A stretch of 64,000 bases of DNA from assembly GCA_039818165.1 (NCBI GenBank), contig JBCBUL010000002.1:186001-250000 (forward strand). The letters are read 5' to 3'. The notes under the pieces are model-generated. The model worked only from the letters and a program-made list of their open reading frames with translations. It searched no databases and was not told the origin of the DNA. Positions 43,316 through 51,508 of this stretch are shown here, piece after piece. Position 1 is the stretch's first letter, and each line of letters begins with the position of its first letter. Made by a program: the position numbers and the translations under genes. Source of the stretch: UBA5336 sp039818165 (lineage in GTDB: Bacteria; Pseudomonadota; Alphaproteobacteria; Caulobacterales; Hyphomonadaceae).

Positions 43316-44266
43316 ATGGCGCGGATAGACGCTGAGTATGCATTCAAGGGGCCGCATTTGCTCGGCCTGATGGGGCTGAACCCGCTCCAACTCACATCGA
43401 TTCTGGATCGTGCGGACCACTATGCCGAGCTTGCCCGCACCGGGAAGCGGGGCGACCCCGTCCTGAAGAACAAGACGGTGATCAACCTGTTCTTCGAAAA
43501 CTCCACGCGGACCATGTCCAGCTTCGAGATCGCTGCGAAGCGCCTCGGCGCAGATGTGGTGAACATGCCCGTGGCCGCGTCCAGCGTGAGAAAGGGCGAA
43601 ACCCTGATCGACACGGCTATGACGCTGAACGCCATGAAGCCGGACGTCATCGTGATCCGCCATTCCGCCTCGGGTGGCGTGAAGCTGCTCAGCCGCAAGG
43701 TCGACTGCGCCGTGATCAATGCCGGAGACGGGATGCACGAGCATCCCACCCAAGGTCTCCTGGACACGCTCACAATCCGCCGGGAAAAGGGCCAGATTGA
43801 AGGGCTTCAGGTGGCGATCTGCGGCGACATCAGCCATTCGCGCGTCGCGCGTTCGACCACTTACGCCTTGCACCAGCTGGGCGCCCGGGTCCGGCTGGCC
43901 GGGCCGCGCACTTTGATCCCCGGAGTTGCCAGCGACTGGGGCGCTGAAGGCGTCTACACGAATATCTCAGATGCGTTGCAAGGCGCCGATGTGGTGATGA
44001 TGTTGCGACTGCAGCTGGAACGCATGGACGGTGCGTTTCTTCCCTCCCGGCGAGAGTATTTTCGGTTCTTCGGACTGACGCGGGCGCGCCTTGCACTGGC
44101 TGCGCCCGACGCGCTGGTAATGCATCCGGGGCCGATGAACCGGGGCATTGAGATTGAAAGCGCCATCGCGGATGGCCCTCGCTCGGTCATCACAGAGCAG
44201 GTGGAGATGGGCGTTGCCGTGCGCATGGCGGTCCTCGACATGCTGGCTGGGAGCCCGGCGACATGA
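43316..44266 (+). CDS. pyrB: Aspartate carbamoyltransferase catalytic subunit
   Basis: The 316-residue enzyme makes carbamoyl aspartate in pyrimidine synthesis. The carbamoyl phosphate site is FFENSTRTMSSFE, with the conserved STRT and a Met in place of the usual next Arg/Gln; HPTQGLLD and MHPGPMNRG are intact. The start at 43316 is chosen because GAAAGG is nearby and the upstream codons are unlike the family. Its stop overlaps the ATG of the next gene in ATGA, so it is coupled to the dihydroorotase-like partner; a PyrB:PyrX complex is likely. Confidence 0.96.
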   Translation: MARIDAEYAFKGPHLLGLMGLNPLQLTSILDRADHYAELARTGKRGDPVLKNKTVINLFFENSTRTMSSFEIAAKRLGADVVNMPVAASSVRKGETLIDTAMTLNAMKPDVIVIRHSASGGVKLLSRKVDCAVINAGDGMHEHPTQGLLDTLTIRREKGQIEGLQVAICGDISHSRVARSTTYALHQLGARVRLAGPRTLIPGVASDWGAEGVYTNISDALQGADVVMMLRLQLERMDGAFLPSRREYFRFFGLTRARLALAAPDALVMHPGPMNRGIEIESAIADGPRSVITEQVEMGVAVRMAVLDMLAGSPAT

Positions 44267-45546
44267 TCACCGCTATCGTCAACGCCCGCCTTCTGGACCC
44301 AGCCACGGACACGGACGAACTTGGCGGCGTCATAATCGAGGGTGGCAAGATCGCAGCCTGGGGCGCCGGCGTCCAGGCTGCCCCGGGCGCCGCCAATGAT
44401 ATCATTGATGCGGGTGGCCTTTGCCTGGCGCCGGGCCTGATAGACCTCCGCGTCAAGACCGGAGAACCGGGCGAAGAGCACCGTGAAACCCTCGAGACGG
44501 CCTCGCGCGCCGCCCTGTCTGGCGGTGTCACCCAATTCGTCGTTATGCCGGACACAAAGCCGGTGATTGATGATGTGGCGCTGGTTCAGTTCCTGACCCG
44601 TGCAACACCTGGCATCCATGCGCGAATCCACGCGGCGGGCGCGCTGACCACGGGCCTTGGCGGAACGGCCATGGCGGAAATCGGCCTGATGAAAGAAGCT
44701 GGCGCCGTCTTTTTCACAAATGGCGATCACACCGTAGAGGATGCCGCAGTACAGCGCCGCGCGATGGCCTACGCCGCCAGCCATGGTGCGATTGTGGCGT
44801 CGCGGCCAGACTGCGAATCCCTGCGCGGGTCAGGGGTGATGAATGCGGGTGGGTTTGCCGGACGCCTTGGATTAAAGGGCATGGCGCGCGAGGCCGAATG
44901 GGTCGGTGCGTCGCGGGATCTGATGTTGGCGGAAGCCACGGGCTGCAAGCTCATCCTCGATCAGGTGTCGACGCCGCGAACTCTGGACATGCTGACCGAC
45001 GCCAAGGCGCGCGGTGCGCACGCTGGCTGTACCGTCGCCGCCCATAGCCTTTTCTTCAATGAGCTCGATATCGGCGACTACCTCACCTATTGCAAAGTGA
45101 ACCCGCCCTTCCGGTCCGAGGATGACCGGCAAGGATTGATCTCGGCACTGGCATCCGGCGCAATTGATGCTGTTGTCTCCGCCCACGATCCCCAGCCACC
45201 GGAACAAAAGCGACTACCCTTCGCGGAAGCCAGCTTTGGCGCGGCGGGGCTGGAAACCACGCTCTCGGCCATGATGAGCCTTGTCCATGACGGGCCGCTG
45301 GACCTGCTTGGCGCCCTGCGTGTTCTCACCTGCGGCCCGGCAGACCTGATCGGTTTGGAGGGTGGACGAATTGCAGAAGGCCAGGCAGCAGACTTGATCC
45401 TGTTCGCCCCGGATCGGCCCTGGAAATGCGTGCGCGAAAACCTGCTGACACGCTCAACAAACTCTCCCTTCGATGGCCGCTTGCTCCAGGGTCGGGTTCA
45501 GCGCACCCTTGTCGAAGGCAAAACCGTGTTTGAGCGGCAAGATTGA
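44263..45546 (+). CDS. pyrX: Dihydroorotase-like protein lacking the metal site (PyrX-like)
   Basis: The 427-residue product has the full amidohydrolase fold of dihydroorotase, but key residues are missing. The HxH motif after PGLID reads R63-V-K65 in RVKTGEPG. The HCED-type His region reads ASRPDCESL, the HVST His is Gln in LDQVST, and DHAPH is AHDPQ, so the catalytic Asp is Ala. The inactive PyrX/PyrC' proteins that support aspartate carbamoyltransferase in proteobacteria show the same losses. An active dihydroorotase must therefore be elsewhere in the genome. It starts 4 nt before the pyrB stop. Databases often label such proteins simply as dihydroorotase. Confidence 0.88.
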   Translation: MITAIVNARLLDPATDTDELGGVIIEGGKIAAWGAGVQAAPGAANDIIDAGGLCLAPGLIDLRVKTGEPGEEHRETLETASRAALSGGVTQFVVMPDTKPVIDDVALVQFLTRATPGIHARIHAAGALTTGLGGTAMAEIGLMKEAGAVFFTNGDHTVEDAAVQRRAMAYAASHGAIVASRPDCESLRGSGVMNAGGFAGRLGLKGMAREAEWVGASRDLMLAEATGCKLILDQVSTPRTLDMLTDAKARGAHAGCTVAAHSLFFNELDIGDYLTYCKVNPPFRSEDDRQGLISALASGAIDAVVSAHDPQPPEQKRLPFAEASFGAAGLETTLSAMMSLVHDGPLDLLGALRVLTCGPADLIGLEGGRIAEGQAADLILFAPDRPWKCVRENLLTRSTNSPFDGRLLQGRVQRTLVEGKTVFERQD

Positions 45547-45556
45547 GGAGTTCCCG

Positions 45557-46228
45557 ATGGACGTCACACAAGCGGTTCGCAAACGTATTTCCACACGCGC
45601 ATTCGAAGACACGGTTCTGGGCGAAGCAGACGTTCTCGACTGGCTTGAGACGGCCCAACGCGCGCCATCCGGCGGAAACGTGCAGCCCTGGCGCACGATC
45701 GCGCTGGCCGGCGACGCCAAGGACGCGGTGATCAGCCTGGCCCAGGCAAAGCTCGCGGCCAACCCAAAGGGCGAGCCGACGGACCGACCTGTCTACCCCG
45801 AAGGACTTTGGGATCCCTATAATGCCCGGCGCAAGAAAGTCGGCGAGATGATGTACGAAAAACTCGGCATCCCGCGCGAAGACCGCGCCACGCGCCTCGC
45901 CTGGTTCGCAAATAACTTCCGCTTTTTCGGCGCGCCGGTGGCGCTGTTTTTCGTCATCGACGAGCGTATGGGTCACGGCCAATGGGCGCATATGGGTATG
46001 TACATGCAGACGCTGGCCTTGCTCGGCGTGGAGCGTGGCTGGGCAACCTGCATGCAGGAATGCTGGGGCATGTTGCGGCCCAGTCTCAAGGCGCATTTCG
46101 ACCTCGCCGAAACGGAGATGGTCTACTGCGGTATGGCGGTGGGCATCGCGGACGAGACGCATCCCGTGAACGCGCTGTACTCAGAACGCGCCGATCTCAG
46201 CGAAGTGGTAGAATTGCGCGGATTTTGA
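45557..46228 (+). CDS. Nitroreductase family flavoprotein
   Basis: A 223-residue FMN enzyme of the NfsA/NfsB superfamily: VRKRISTRAFEDTVLGE, the phosphate-binding QRAPSGGNVQPW, and GWATCMQECWGMLRP with GMAVGIADETHPVN near the C-terminus. Family members transfer electrons from NAD(P)H to nitro or quinone compounds; the substrate is open. GAGGAG lies 8-13 nt before the ATG, 10 nt after the pyrX stop, so it likely rides on the pyr transcript. Confidence 0.88.
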   Translation: MDVTQAVRKRISTRAFEDTVLGEADVLDWLETAQRAPSGGNVQPWRTIALAGDAKDAVISLAQAKLAANPKGEPTDRPVYPEGLWDPYNARRKKVGEMMYEKLGIPREDRATRLAWFANNFRFFGAPVALFFVIDERMGHGQWAHMGMYMQTLALLGVERGWATCMQECWGMLRPSLKAHFDLAETEMVYCGMAVGIADETHPVNALYSERADLSEVVELRGF

Positions 46229-46295
46229 CTCCAGAATGAAGAGGCGGTCCTCTGGGCTGCTGGAATGGCGCTGAAACCACTGCGGGGAGGAAAAA

Positions 46296-47423
46296 TTGGC
46301 TAGGATCTTCATCAGCTATCGGCGCGAGGACAGCCAATACCAGGCTGACAGACTGCGCCAGACAATTGCACCATTTGTGACCGATCCGCAGACGGAAATA
46401 TTCGTCGATGTCGACAATATACCGCCCGGTGTGGATTTTGTGAAATTCCTCGATGAACGGGTTGGCCAGTGTGAAGTGTTGCTCGCCCTGATCGGTCGGG
46501 GATGGCTTTCAGCGACCAATCCCTCAACCGGCATGCGACGCCTGGACGAGCCGACAGACTTTGTTCGTGAGGAAATCGCCGCCGCCCTGAGACGTAACAT
46601 CCCCGTAGTGCCGGTTCTGCTCGATGGCGCAGTGATGCCGAACGAGTCGGACCTCCCAGAAGACCTCAAACCCCTGGCGCGGCGCAATGGCGTAGATATC
46701 GATCGCCAAAGCTTCGACATTGACGCCGAACGCATGATGGAGGGGTTGGGCTTTCGCAAAGGAAGCCCGGCGATCGCGACGCCCCCAACCGAACCTGTGG
46801 CCAAGCCGAAGCGCGGCTTGCTTATGGCCATGCTGGCGGCGGTCGTGGTCGCGGGCGCTGCTTTCGGTCTTTTTGCCAGCGGCCTGCTAGATGGTCTGTT
46901 AGCAACGGATCGCCAGGCTGGCGAAGCAGCGGCGTCTGCCACGGCGGCCAGCGAGGCAGCGGAGACTGTCGCTGATCTTCCCCCTCAATGCGCCAATACA
47001 GACGATTTGGGCATGACATGGAACTTCATCGACGAACACGCGCAGTCCGGAGCTCAGCGCCTTGGGTGTTCTGGCGATTGTGACGCGATCAGGGGTAATA
47101 CGTCGTGCTCAACGCCGCTGCCTGTTTTGTGTTTGCGCGCCATAGGCAGCCAGAAACCGGCGGACCTCAGAACAGAGGGCCGTTTCCATGGTTGGGCCGG
47201 TGGCGAGGCACGGTTGTCTTCCCCGCGGGCGGGCTGTGAATTCGCGAGCATTCGAGATGCAAATGCCTTCTGCGCTGCGCAATTTGGCGAGAGCTGGCGT
47301 GTCGCATCCTTCCATGACGGTGGCGGGCACTCTTTCTGGGTCGAAAGCAATATCGCGTCGGACGCCAAGATGTGGGTCCACATCCGCGATCAGGAAGACG
47401 GCACTTGCTGGCGAAACCAATAG
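46296..47423 (+). CDS. TIR domain, transmembrane, cysteine-rich ectodomain protein
   Basis: A 375-residue protein with an N-terminal TIR domain (about 1-140): FISYRREDS, FVDVDNIPPGVDF, VLLALIGRGW, RRLDEPTDFVREEIAAAL (with Glu92/93 near the expected catalytic Glu) and IPVVPVLLDG. A single transmembrane segment follows (about 174-198), then an Ala/Ser linker and a C-terminal ectodomain (about 228-375). The ectodomain has eight cysteines (232, 258, 262, 271, 279, 314, 326, 371) and a motif FCAAQFGESWRVASFHDGGG and HSFWV. TTG at 46296 is the start, 6 nt after GGGAGG. This layout is of a receptor with a cytosolic TIR. No effector or defence partner gene is adjacent. NADase activity and ligand are unproven. 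Confidence 0.82.
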   Translation: MARIFISYRREDSQYQADRLRQTIAPFVTDPQTEIFVDVDNIPPGVDFVKFLDERVGQCEVLLALIGRGWLSATNPSTGMRRLDEPTDFVREEIAAALRRNIPVVPVLLDGAVMPNESDLPEDLKPLARRNGVDIDRQSFDIDAERMMEGLGFRKGSPAIATPPTEPVAKPKRGLLMAMLAAVVVAGAAFGLFASGLLDGLLATDRQAGEAAASATAASEAAETVADLPPQCANTDDLGMTWNFIDEHAQSGAQRLGCSGDCDAIRGNTSCSTPLPVLCLRAIGSQKPADLRTEGRFHGWAGGEARLSSPRAGCEFASIRDANAFCAAQFGESWRVASFHDGGGHSFWVESNIASDAKMWVHIRDQEDGTCWRNQ

Positions 47424-47487
47424 ACTTTGGAAACCCGTGGCCAATATTGCCCTGATTTTGCCGTTCTGAACATTCATATTGACGGTA

Positions 47488-48084
47488 ATGTTGAACCGCC
47501 GCATCGCCCTTTCGGGTCTTTTCACCCTCCCGCTCGCCCCCAGCTTGATCCCTTCAGGAACGGGGCTGGCCTCACCGGGCAAGCTGATCATGGCGGCTCG
47601 GGCGCGGATCGGGCGAACACGCTATTATGACCCCGCCTATGTCTCGCTGGACTATCCCGGCGGAGATGTGGCCGGCGACCGCGGCGTGTGCACCGATGTT
47701 GTGGTGCGCGCCTATCGTGCGGCGTTCGGCTTTGACCTGCAAAAGGCTGTGCATGAAGACTTGGCGTCGGACTTCGGCGCCTACCCTGAGATCTGGGGCC
47801 TTACGCGCCCTGACCGGAACATCGACCACCGGCGTGTCCCCAATCTTGAGACCTTCCTGGCACGCCTCGGCACAGAATTATCCGCGCGCGACTGGCAGCC
47901 CGGGGACCTCTATACGGGCCGGCTGCCGAACAACAACCTGCCCCACATTTCAATCGTTTCAGACAAGCGCAGCTGGCGCACACGCCGCCCCTTGCTGATT
48001 CACAATATCGGACGCGGGACGGAAGAAAGCGACTGGCTGGATGTCTTCCACAGCCGTCGCCGCTTTCGCTTTTTTCCCGCCTGA
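47488..48084 (+). CDS. DUF1287 family exported protein
   Basis: A 198-residue protein with a Tat-like signal (NRRIALSGLFTLPLAP). The mature region is a confident DUF1287 match: RYYDPAYVSLDYPGGDVAGDRGVCTDVVVRAYR (in pieces), HEDLASDFGAYPEIWGLTRPDRNIDHRRVPNL (in pieces), NNNLPHISIVSDKRS and IHNIGRG. The CTD-Cys and later His fit an NlpC/P60-like cysteine peptidase fold, but activity is not shown. The ATG at 47488 lacks a clear Shine-Dalgarno. It is 64 nt downstream of the TIR gene with no visible terminator between. Confidence 0.85.
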   Translation: MLNRRIALSGLFTLPLAPSLIPSGTGLASPGKLIMAARARIGRTRYYDPAYVSLDYPGGDVAGDRGVCTDVVVRAYRAAFGFDLQKAVHEDLASDFGAYPEIWGLTRPDRNIDHRRVPNLETFLARLGTELSARDWQPGDLYTGRLPNNNLPHISIVSDKRSWRTRRPLLIHNIGRGTEESDWLDVFHSRRRFRFFPA

Positions 48085-48089
48085 CCGGC

Positions 48090-48530
48090 CTATTCGCCGC
48101 CGACAACCGGCTTTGCCACCAGCACGTCCCAGGGCTCTTCGAAGCAATCCCCGCGCTTGACGACAAACCCGCTGGGAAATGCCTGAGTCAGGAAGATCAC
48201 TTCAATCCGCCCCCAGTGATTGCTTGGCTGGTTCGTTGTCGGGTCAAGCACAGCTGTCGCGCAGCCCGGCTGGCTGTTGCCCGGCTCGATCCAGATGCCT
48301 GAATGGACGCCGCGGTCGTCATAGTTCAGCGCCAGATCGTCCACAAAGGCGAGGCCGCGAACGTCGTTTTCGCCGTCACCGGGCAGCGGATAAGACAAAA
48401 CAGCCTGCCCATTGTAGAGGTCATCCTCGTAGATGATCTCTCCAATATCGCTGGACCAGACTTCATCAGCCATGGCTGGCGCCGCGACCAGCGCTGTTGC
48501 CGAAACAGCGGCGAAAACACGTTTAAACAT
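48090..48530 (-). CDS. Secreted protein of unknown function
   Basis: A 146-residue protein with a Sec signal peptide (cleavage probably after MFKRVFAAVSATALVAAPAMA in two pieces, residue 21). The mature part is acidic with strand-like segments (DVRGLAFVDDLALNYDDRG, SGIWIEPGN) and two cysteines (GCATAV and GDCFEEPW) that could pair. I do not recognise a family. It ends 5 nt from the stop of the convergent DUF1287 gene. Confidence 0.78.
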   Translation of the reverse strand: MFKRVFAAVSATALVAAPAMADEVWSSDIGEIIYEDDLYNGQAVLSYPLPGDGENDVRGLAFVDDLALNYDDRGVHSGIWIEPGNSQPGCATAVLDPTTNQPSNHWGRIEVIFLTQAFPSGFVVKRGDCFEEPWDVLVAKPVVGGE

Positions 48531-48603
48531 AATGGTCTCCCTCGATTACAGGGAGCTTAGACGGGCAATCGTGGCGCCGATAGGGCCAGTGTGTGTTGCC
48601 GCG

Positions 48604-49017
48604 CTAGGTTTCGTCTTTCAGGGGGACGCCGTAGAGCTCGAGACGGTGATCCACGAGTTTGTAGCCGAGCTTTGCGGCGATCTCTTCCTGGAGCCGCTCA
48701 ATCTCTTCATTGTGAAATTCGAGCACATCGCCGGTTTTCACATCAATCAGATGGTCGTGGTGGTCTTTCGGAAGTTCTTCGAACCTCGACCGCCCGTCGC
48801 GAAAATCGTGACGCGCAATGATGTCATAATCCTCGAAGAGCTTCACTGTGCGGTACACTGTTGCCAGCGAGATTGAATTATCAATAGTGTTCGCGCGCTT
48901 GTGCAATTCTTCCGCGTCGGGATGGTCATCGCTGTCTGACAGGACTTTCGCGATCACGCGTCGCGGCTGCGTCATGCGCAGCCCCTTTTCGATGCAGATT
49001 TTCTCTATCCGACTCAT
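48604..49017 (-). CDS. fur: Fur family ferric uptake/metal regulator
   Basis: The 137-residue repressor has the Fur winged helix (KGLRMTQPRRVIAKVLSD, SLATVYRTVKLFE) and the metal-sensing HHDHL at residues 86-90, followed by IDVKTGDVLEFHNEEIE. It lacks the C-terminal CxxC structural zinc pair, as is usual for alphaproteobacterial Fur. The ATG at 49017 is placed directly after a GTAGGGGG with unusually short spacing; upstream codons fit neither the family nor a good start. Control by iron, or manganese, cannot be told apart. It follows rimI by 19 nt. Confidence 0.92.
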   Translation of the reverse strand: MSRIEKICIEKGLRMTQPRRVIAKVLSDSDDHPDAEELHKRANTIDNSISLATVYRTVKLFEDYDIIARHDFRDGRSRFEELPKDHHDHLIDVKTGDVLEFHNEEIERLQEEIAAKLGYKLVDHRLELYGVPLKDET

Positions 49018-49036
49018 GCCCCCTACATGGTGCGAC

Positions 49037-49483
49037 TCAATGCCCAAGTCCAGCCACCGGGCGGGACATTGCGAGGGCATTTGAGCCGTCGCGATAGTAA
49101 TTCGCGCGAATACGTTCTGTTTCAAAACCTAAACTGGCATAGAGCTTCCGCGCCGCGATGTTGGCTTCCGAAACCTCAAGCACCAAACGTGCCACGCCTC
49201 TTATCCCCGCCTGCAGGGCAATTGCTCGTATGAGGCGCGCTCCCAAACCTGACCGGCGATGGTCTGGTGAGACAAAAACATACTCAATATCGGCGAAATC
49301 AGGGGTCATGGACGCAATGACAAAAGCCACCAGAGCGCCGTCATCAGTCTCAAGCCCCAGGGCCAGCTTACTTGTGGCGGCCAGACTTTCTGCGGACGCA
49401 AGCGGTGTTGGACGCGCGGGTGTTTGTATCTCTGCTATGCGAGCAGCATCGTCCGGCCTCAGTAAAACAAGCGCGTAGCTCAA
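49037..49483 (-). CDS. rimI: Ribosomal protein alanine N-acetyltransferase RimI-like
   Basis: A 148-residue GNAT enzyme: the acetyl-CoA loop VSPDHRRSGLGARLIRA and LEVSEANIAARKLYASLGFE. The RimI assignment rests mainly on the tsaB-rimI order; other GNAT specificities are possible. The start is probably TTG at 49483, which overlaps the tsaB stop (TTGA) and has GGGGGA at about 6 nt, so the two are coupled. An extension to 49573 is a tsaB shadow. Confidence 0.87.
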   Translation of the reverse strand: MSYALVLLRPDDAARIAEIQTPARPTPLASAESLAATSKLALGLETDDGALVAFVIASMTPDFADIEYVFVSPDHRRSGLGARLIRAIALQAGIRGVARLVLEVSEANIAARKLYASLGFETERIRANYYRDGSNALAMSRPVAGLGH

Positions 49484-50100
49484 GGTTTTCCCCCACCGGG
49501 CACGGCGGCATCCGGCGGACGCACATAGGCTGGGCTCGGCGGAGCCTCCTCGGGCGACAAGACCGCCGCCCACGCCGCGACTCGAATAGCACTGGGTTCA
49601 GCAATACCCATTGGCGAGGGCACGAGATCCTGAGCGTCACTTCTCAGTGGATACGTGCACCCAGTCAGAGCATCAAGCGGCCACTCTTCCGGGGCCATCG
49701 ACGCGAGATCCGGGCCCAGAAGCTGTGTCCAGAAGGACAAATCTGGTGGACGCTTCTTCGCCTGCAGCGCCACGCGCAGTGGCACCTGCAACTCTGCCGG
49801 GTCGATGCAGGCTTGAAGCGAAGTTATACCGATGCAAGGCTTTTTGAGTGCCAGTGCCAGCCCCCGGGCATACGCCACACCGATACGAACACCCGTGAAG
49901 CTACCGGGCCCGACACAGACCGCGATTCGCGAGAGATCTGTCATCTCCGCACCTGCGGTCGCCAGAGCCGCCTCCACGAGAGCTGGCAGGCGTGCATCCT
50001 GCCCCGTCTTGAGGGTCTCGCAGTGGTGCGCGACAGTCTGGCCCGACCGGCGCACCGCAACATCGCACGCCGATTGGGCTGTATTGATCGCCAGAATCAT
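49480..50100 (-). CDS. tsaB: tRNA threonylcarbamoyladenosine biosynthesis protein
   Basis: The 206-residue TsaB, partner of TsaD in t6A37 synthesis of ANN-decoding tRNAs. Seen: ILAINTAQSACDVAVRRSG and VCVGPGSFTGVRIGVAYARGLALAL (in pieces), the ASKHA-like core, though no catalytic activity is expected of TsaB alone. The rimI gene follows in a 4-nt overlap, as in many proteobacteria. Confidence 0.93.
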   Translation of the reverse strand: MILAINTAQSACDVAVRRSGQTVAHHCETLKTGQDARLPALVEAALATAGAEMTDLSRIAVCVGPGSFTGVRIGVAYARGLALALKKPCIGITSLQACIDPAELQVPLRVALQAKKRPPDLSFWTQLLGPDLASMAPEEWPLDALTGCTYPLRSDAQDLVPSPMGIAEPSAIRVAAWAAVLSPEEAPPSPAYVRPPDAAVPGGGKP

Positions 50101-50142
50101 TGTGGCTTGGTGGCCGAGGGAGCCCTTGCGTGCAACCGTACG

Positions 50143-50748
50143 CTATAAAATTTCGCAGGCTGCTTCGAAGTCCATGCGCGGGAGTCGATCGAACAAGCCC
50201 TCGGTCGACCCGTAACCCAAGTTACAGATCCAGTTGGAGCGCCAGTTTTCTTTTTCGCCGCCCTGACCAATAAAGAACTCCTTGTCGACGCCTTCATTGT
50301 CAAAACCCGACATTGGTCCGGTATCAAAGCCGAGCGCCCGCGCCGCAATCAGGAAGTAAGCACTTTGTAGCGTTCCATTCCGGAAGGCCGTGTCGTAGCG
50401 CGCCTTGGGGGCAGCGAACCATTCTTTAGCGCCCGGATTATGGGGGAATAGCTCCGGGATTTTCTCCTGGAATTCCATGTCATGGGCGATGATGACGACC
50501 CATGGTGCCGTTTGCGATTTTTCCTTGTTCGGCCCGCCAAGATGCGGGATCAGGCGTGCCTTCGCCTCTTCGGACCGGATGAACAGATATCGCGCGGGTG
50601 AACAGTTCGCGCTTGTTGGCCCCCATTTGTGGAGGTCGTAGATCGCACGGATCATTGTCTCGGGGACGTCCTTGTCCTCCCAGGCATTGTAACTGCGCGC
50701 TTTGCGAAACAGCACATCAAACGCGCGGTCACTGACAGGTGTGGCCAT
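50143..50748 (-). CDS. RutE-like nitroreductase (malonic semialdehyde reductase)
   Basis: A 201-residue flavoprotein close to RutE: RSYNAWEDKDVPETMIRAIYDLHKWGPTSANCSPARYLF (in pieces), RARALG and MSGFDNEGVDKEFF, ending LPRMDFEAACEIL. RutE reduces malonic semialdehyde from uracil breakdown; no other rut gene is nearby, so a broader nitroreductase or putative hydroxypropionic-acid role is possible. ATG 50748 has AGAGG about 8 nt before it; 21 upstream codons are not used. Confidence 0.85.
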   Translation of the reverse strand: MATPVSDRAFDVLFRKARSYNAWEDKDVPETMIRAIYDLHKWGPTSANCSPARYLFIRSEEAKARLIPHLGGPNKEKSQTAPWVVIIAHDMEFQEKIPELFPHNPGAKEWFAAPKARYDTAFRNGTLQSAYFLIAARALGFDTGPMSGFDNEGVDKEFFIGQGGEKENWRSNWICNLGYGSTEGLFDRLPRMDFEAACEIL

Positions 50749-50820
50749 GGGGCGTCCTCTCTTCAGGAATTGTGTCTGGTTGGGATGTGGGCCGACCCGG
50801 CGGGCTGGCAAGATGGCTGG

Positions 50821-51399
50821 CTATAGCACAGCTTCAACCGCCGTCACCTCTGGCACATAGGCCTTCAGCATGTTCTCGATGCCCTGCTTCAGCGTATAGG
50901 TGGATGAAGGACAGCCCGCGCACGCGCCGCGCATGTGGAGGTGGACGATTCCCGTCTCCGTTTCGAAGCGGTCGAACACAATATCACCGCCATCCTGGGC
51001 CACAGCAGGTCGAACGCGCGTGTCGATGAGTTCCTGGATCTCCGCAACAATCTCGGCCGCCTCGCCTTCATAGGTGACGTCAAAGCTGGGCTGGGCAATG
51101 GACGCCGCGCCCGTCTCAATCACCGGCAATCCGGCGACGAAATGGTCCATTATGGTGGCGAGGATAAGTGGTTTAAGCTGCGTCCAGTCCTCACTTGCCC
51201 CTTTTGTCACAGAGAGGAAGTCACTTCCGAGGAAGACACGTTCCACACCGCTGACCTGAAACAGCGAGCGGGCCAGCAAACTCGGCGCGGCCGCATCCAT
51301 ATCCGGAAAGTCGAACGGCCCCTGTGACCCAGCCACTTCGGGGCCCGGGATAAATTTGAGCGTGTCCGGATTGGGGGTCTGTTCCGTCTGGATGAACAT
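50821..51399 (-). CDS. nfuA: NFU-type iron-sulfur cluster scaffold
   Basis: A 192-residue Nfu: N-terminal domain (MFIQTEQTPNPDTLKFIPG, up to about 95) and C-terminal NifU domain (about 115-190) with the cluster-binding RGACAGCPSS, Cys160 and Cys163. This is the mitochondrial/alphaproteobacterial NFU1 arrangement. It delivers 4Fe-4S clusters to late targets. The ATG at 51399 begins right at the family N-terminus, so the 12 extra codons of open frame are not needed. Confidence 0.94.
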   Translation of the reverse strand: MFIQTEQTPNPDTLKFIPGPEVAGSQGPFDFPDMDAAAPSLLARSLFQVSGVERVFLGSDFLSVTKGASEDWTQLKPLILATIMDHFVAGLPVIETGAASIAQPSFDVTYEGEAAEIVAEIQELIDTRVRPAVAQDGGDIVFDRFETETGIVHLHMRGACAGCPSSTYTLKQGIENMLKAYVPEVTAVEAVL

Positions 51400-51508
51400 G
51401 GCCGTACTTTCTATTGTGACAGTCTTGCCAGCCAAGTGGCGCGGAAAGAGCAGGCTTTCAAGTGAGCGTGGGCGCCATCGACCCGCAAGGGGACAAGCCG
51501 TGCCAGAA

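Noticed and set aside
46296..48084. An anti-phage defence island around the TIR gene
   Set aside because: The neighbours are pyr genes, a nitroreductase, DUF1287, fur and tsaB. No nuclease, helicase, cyclase or other defence gene is adjacent, so only the single gene is flagged.
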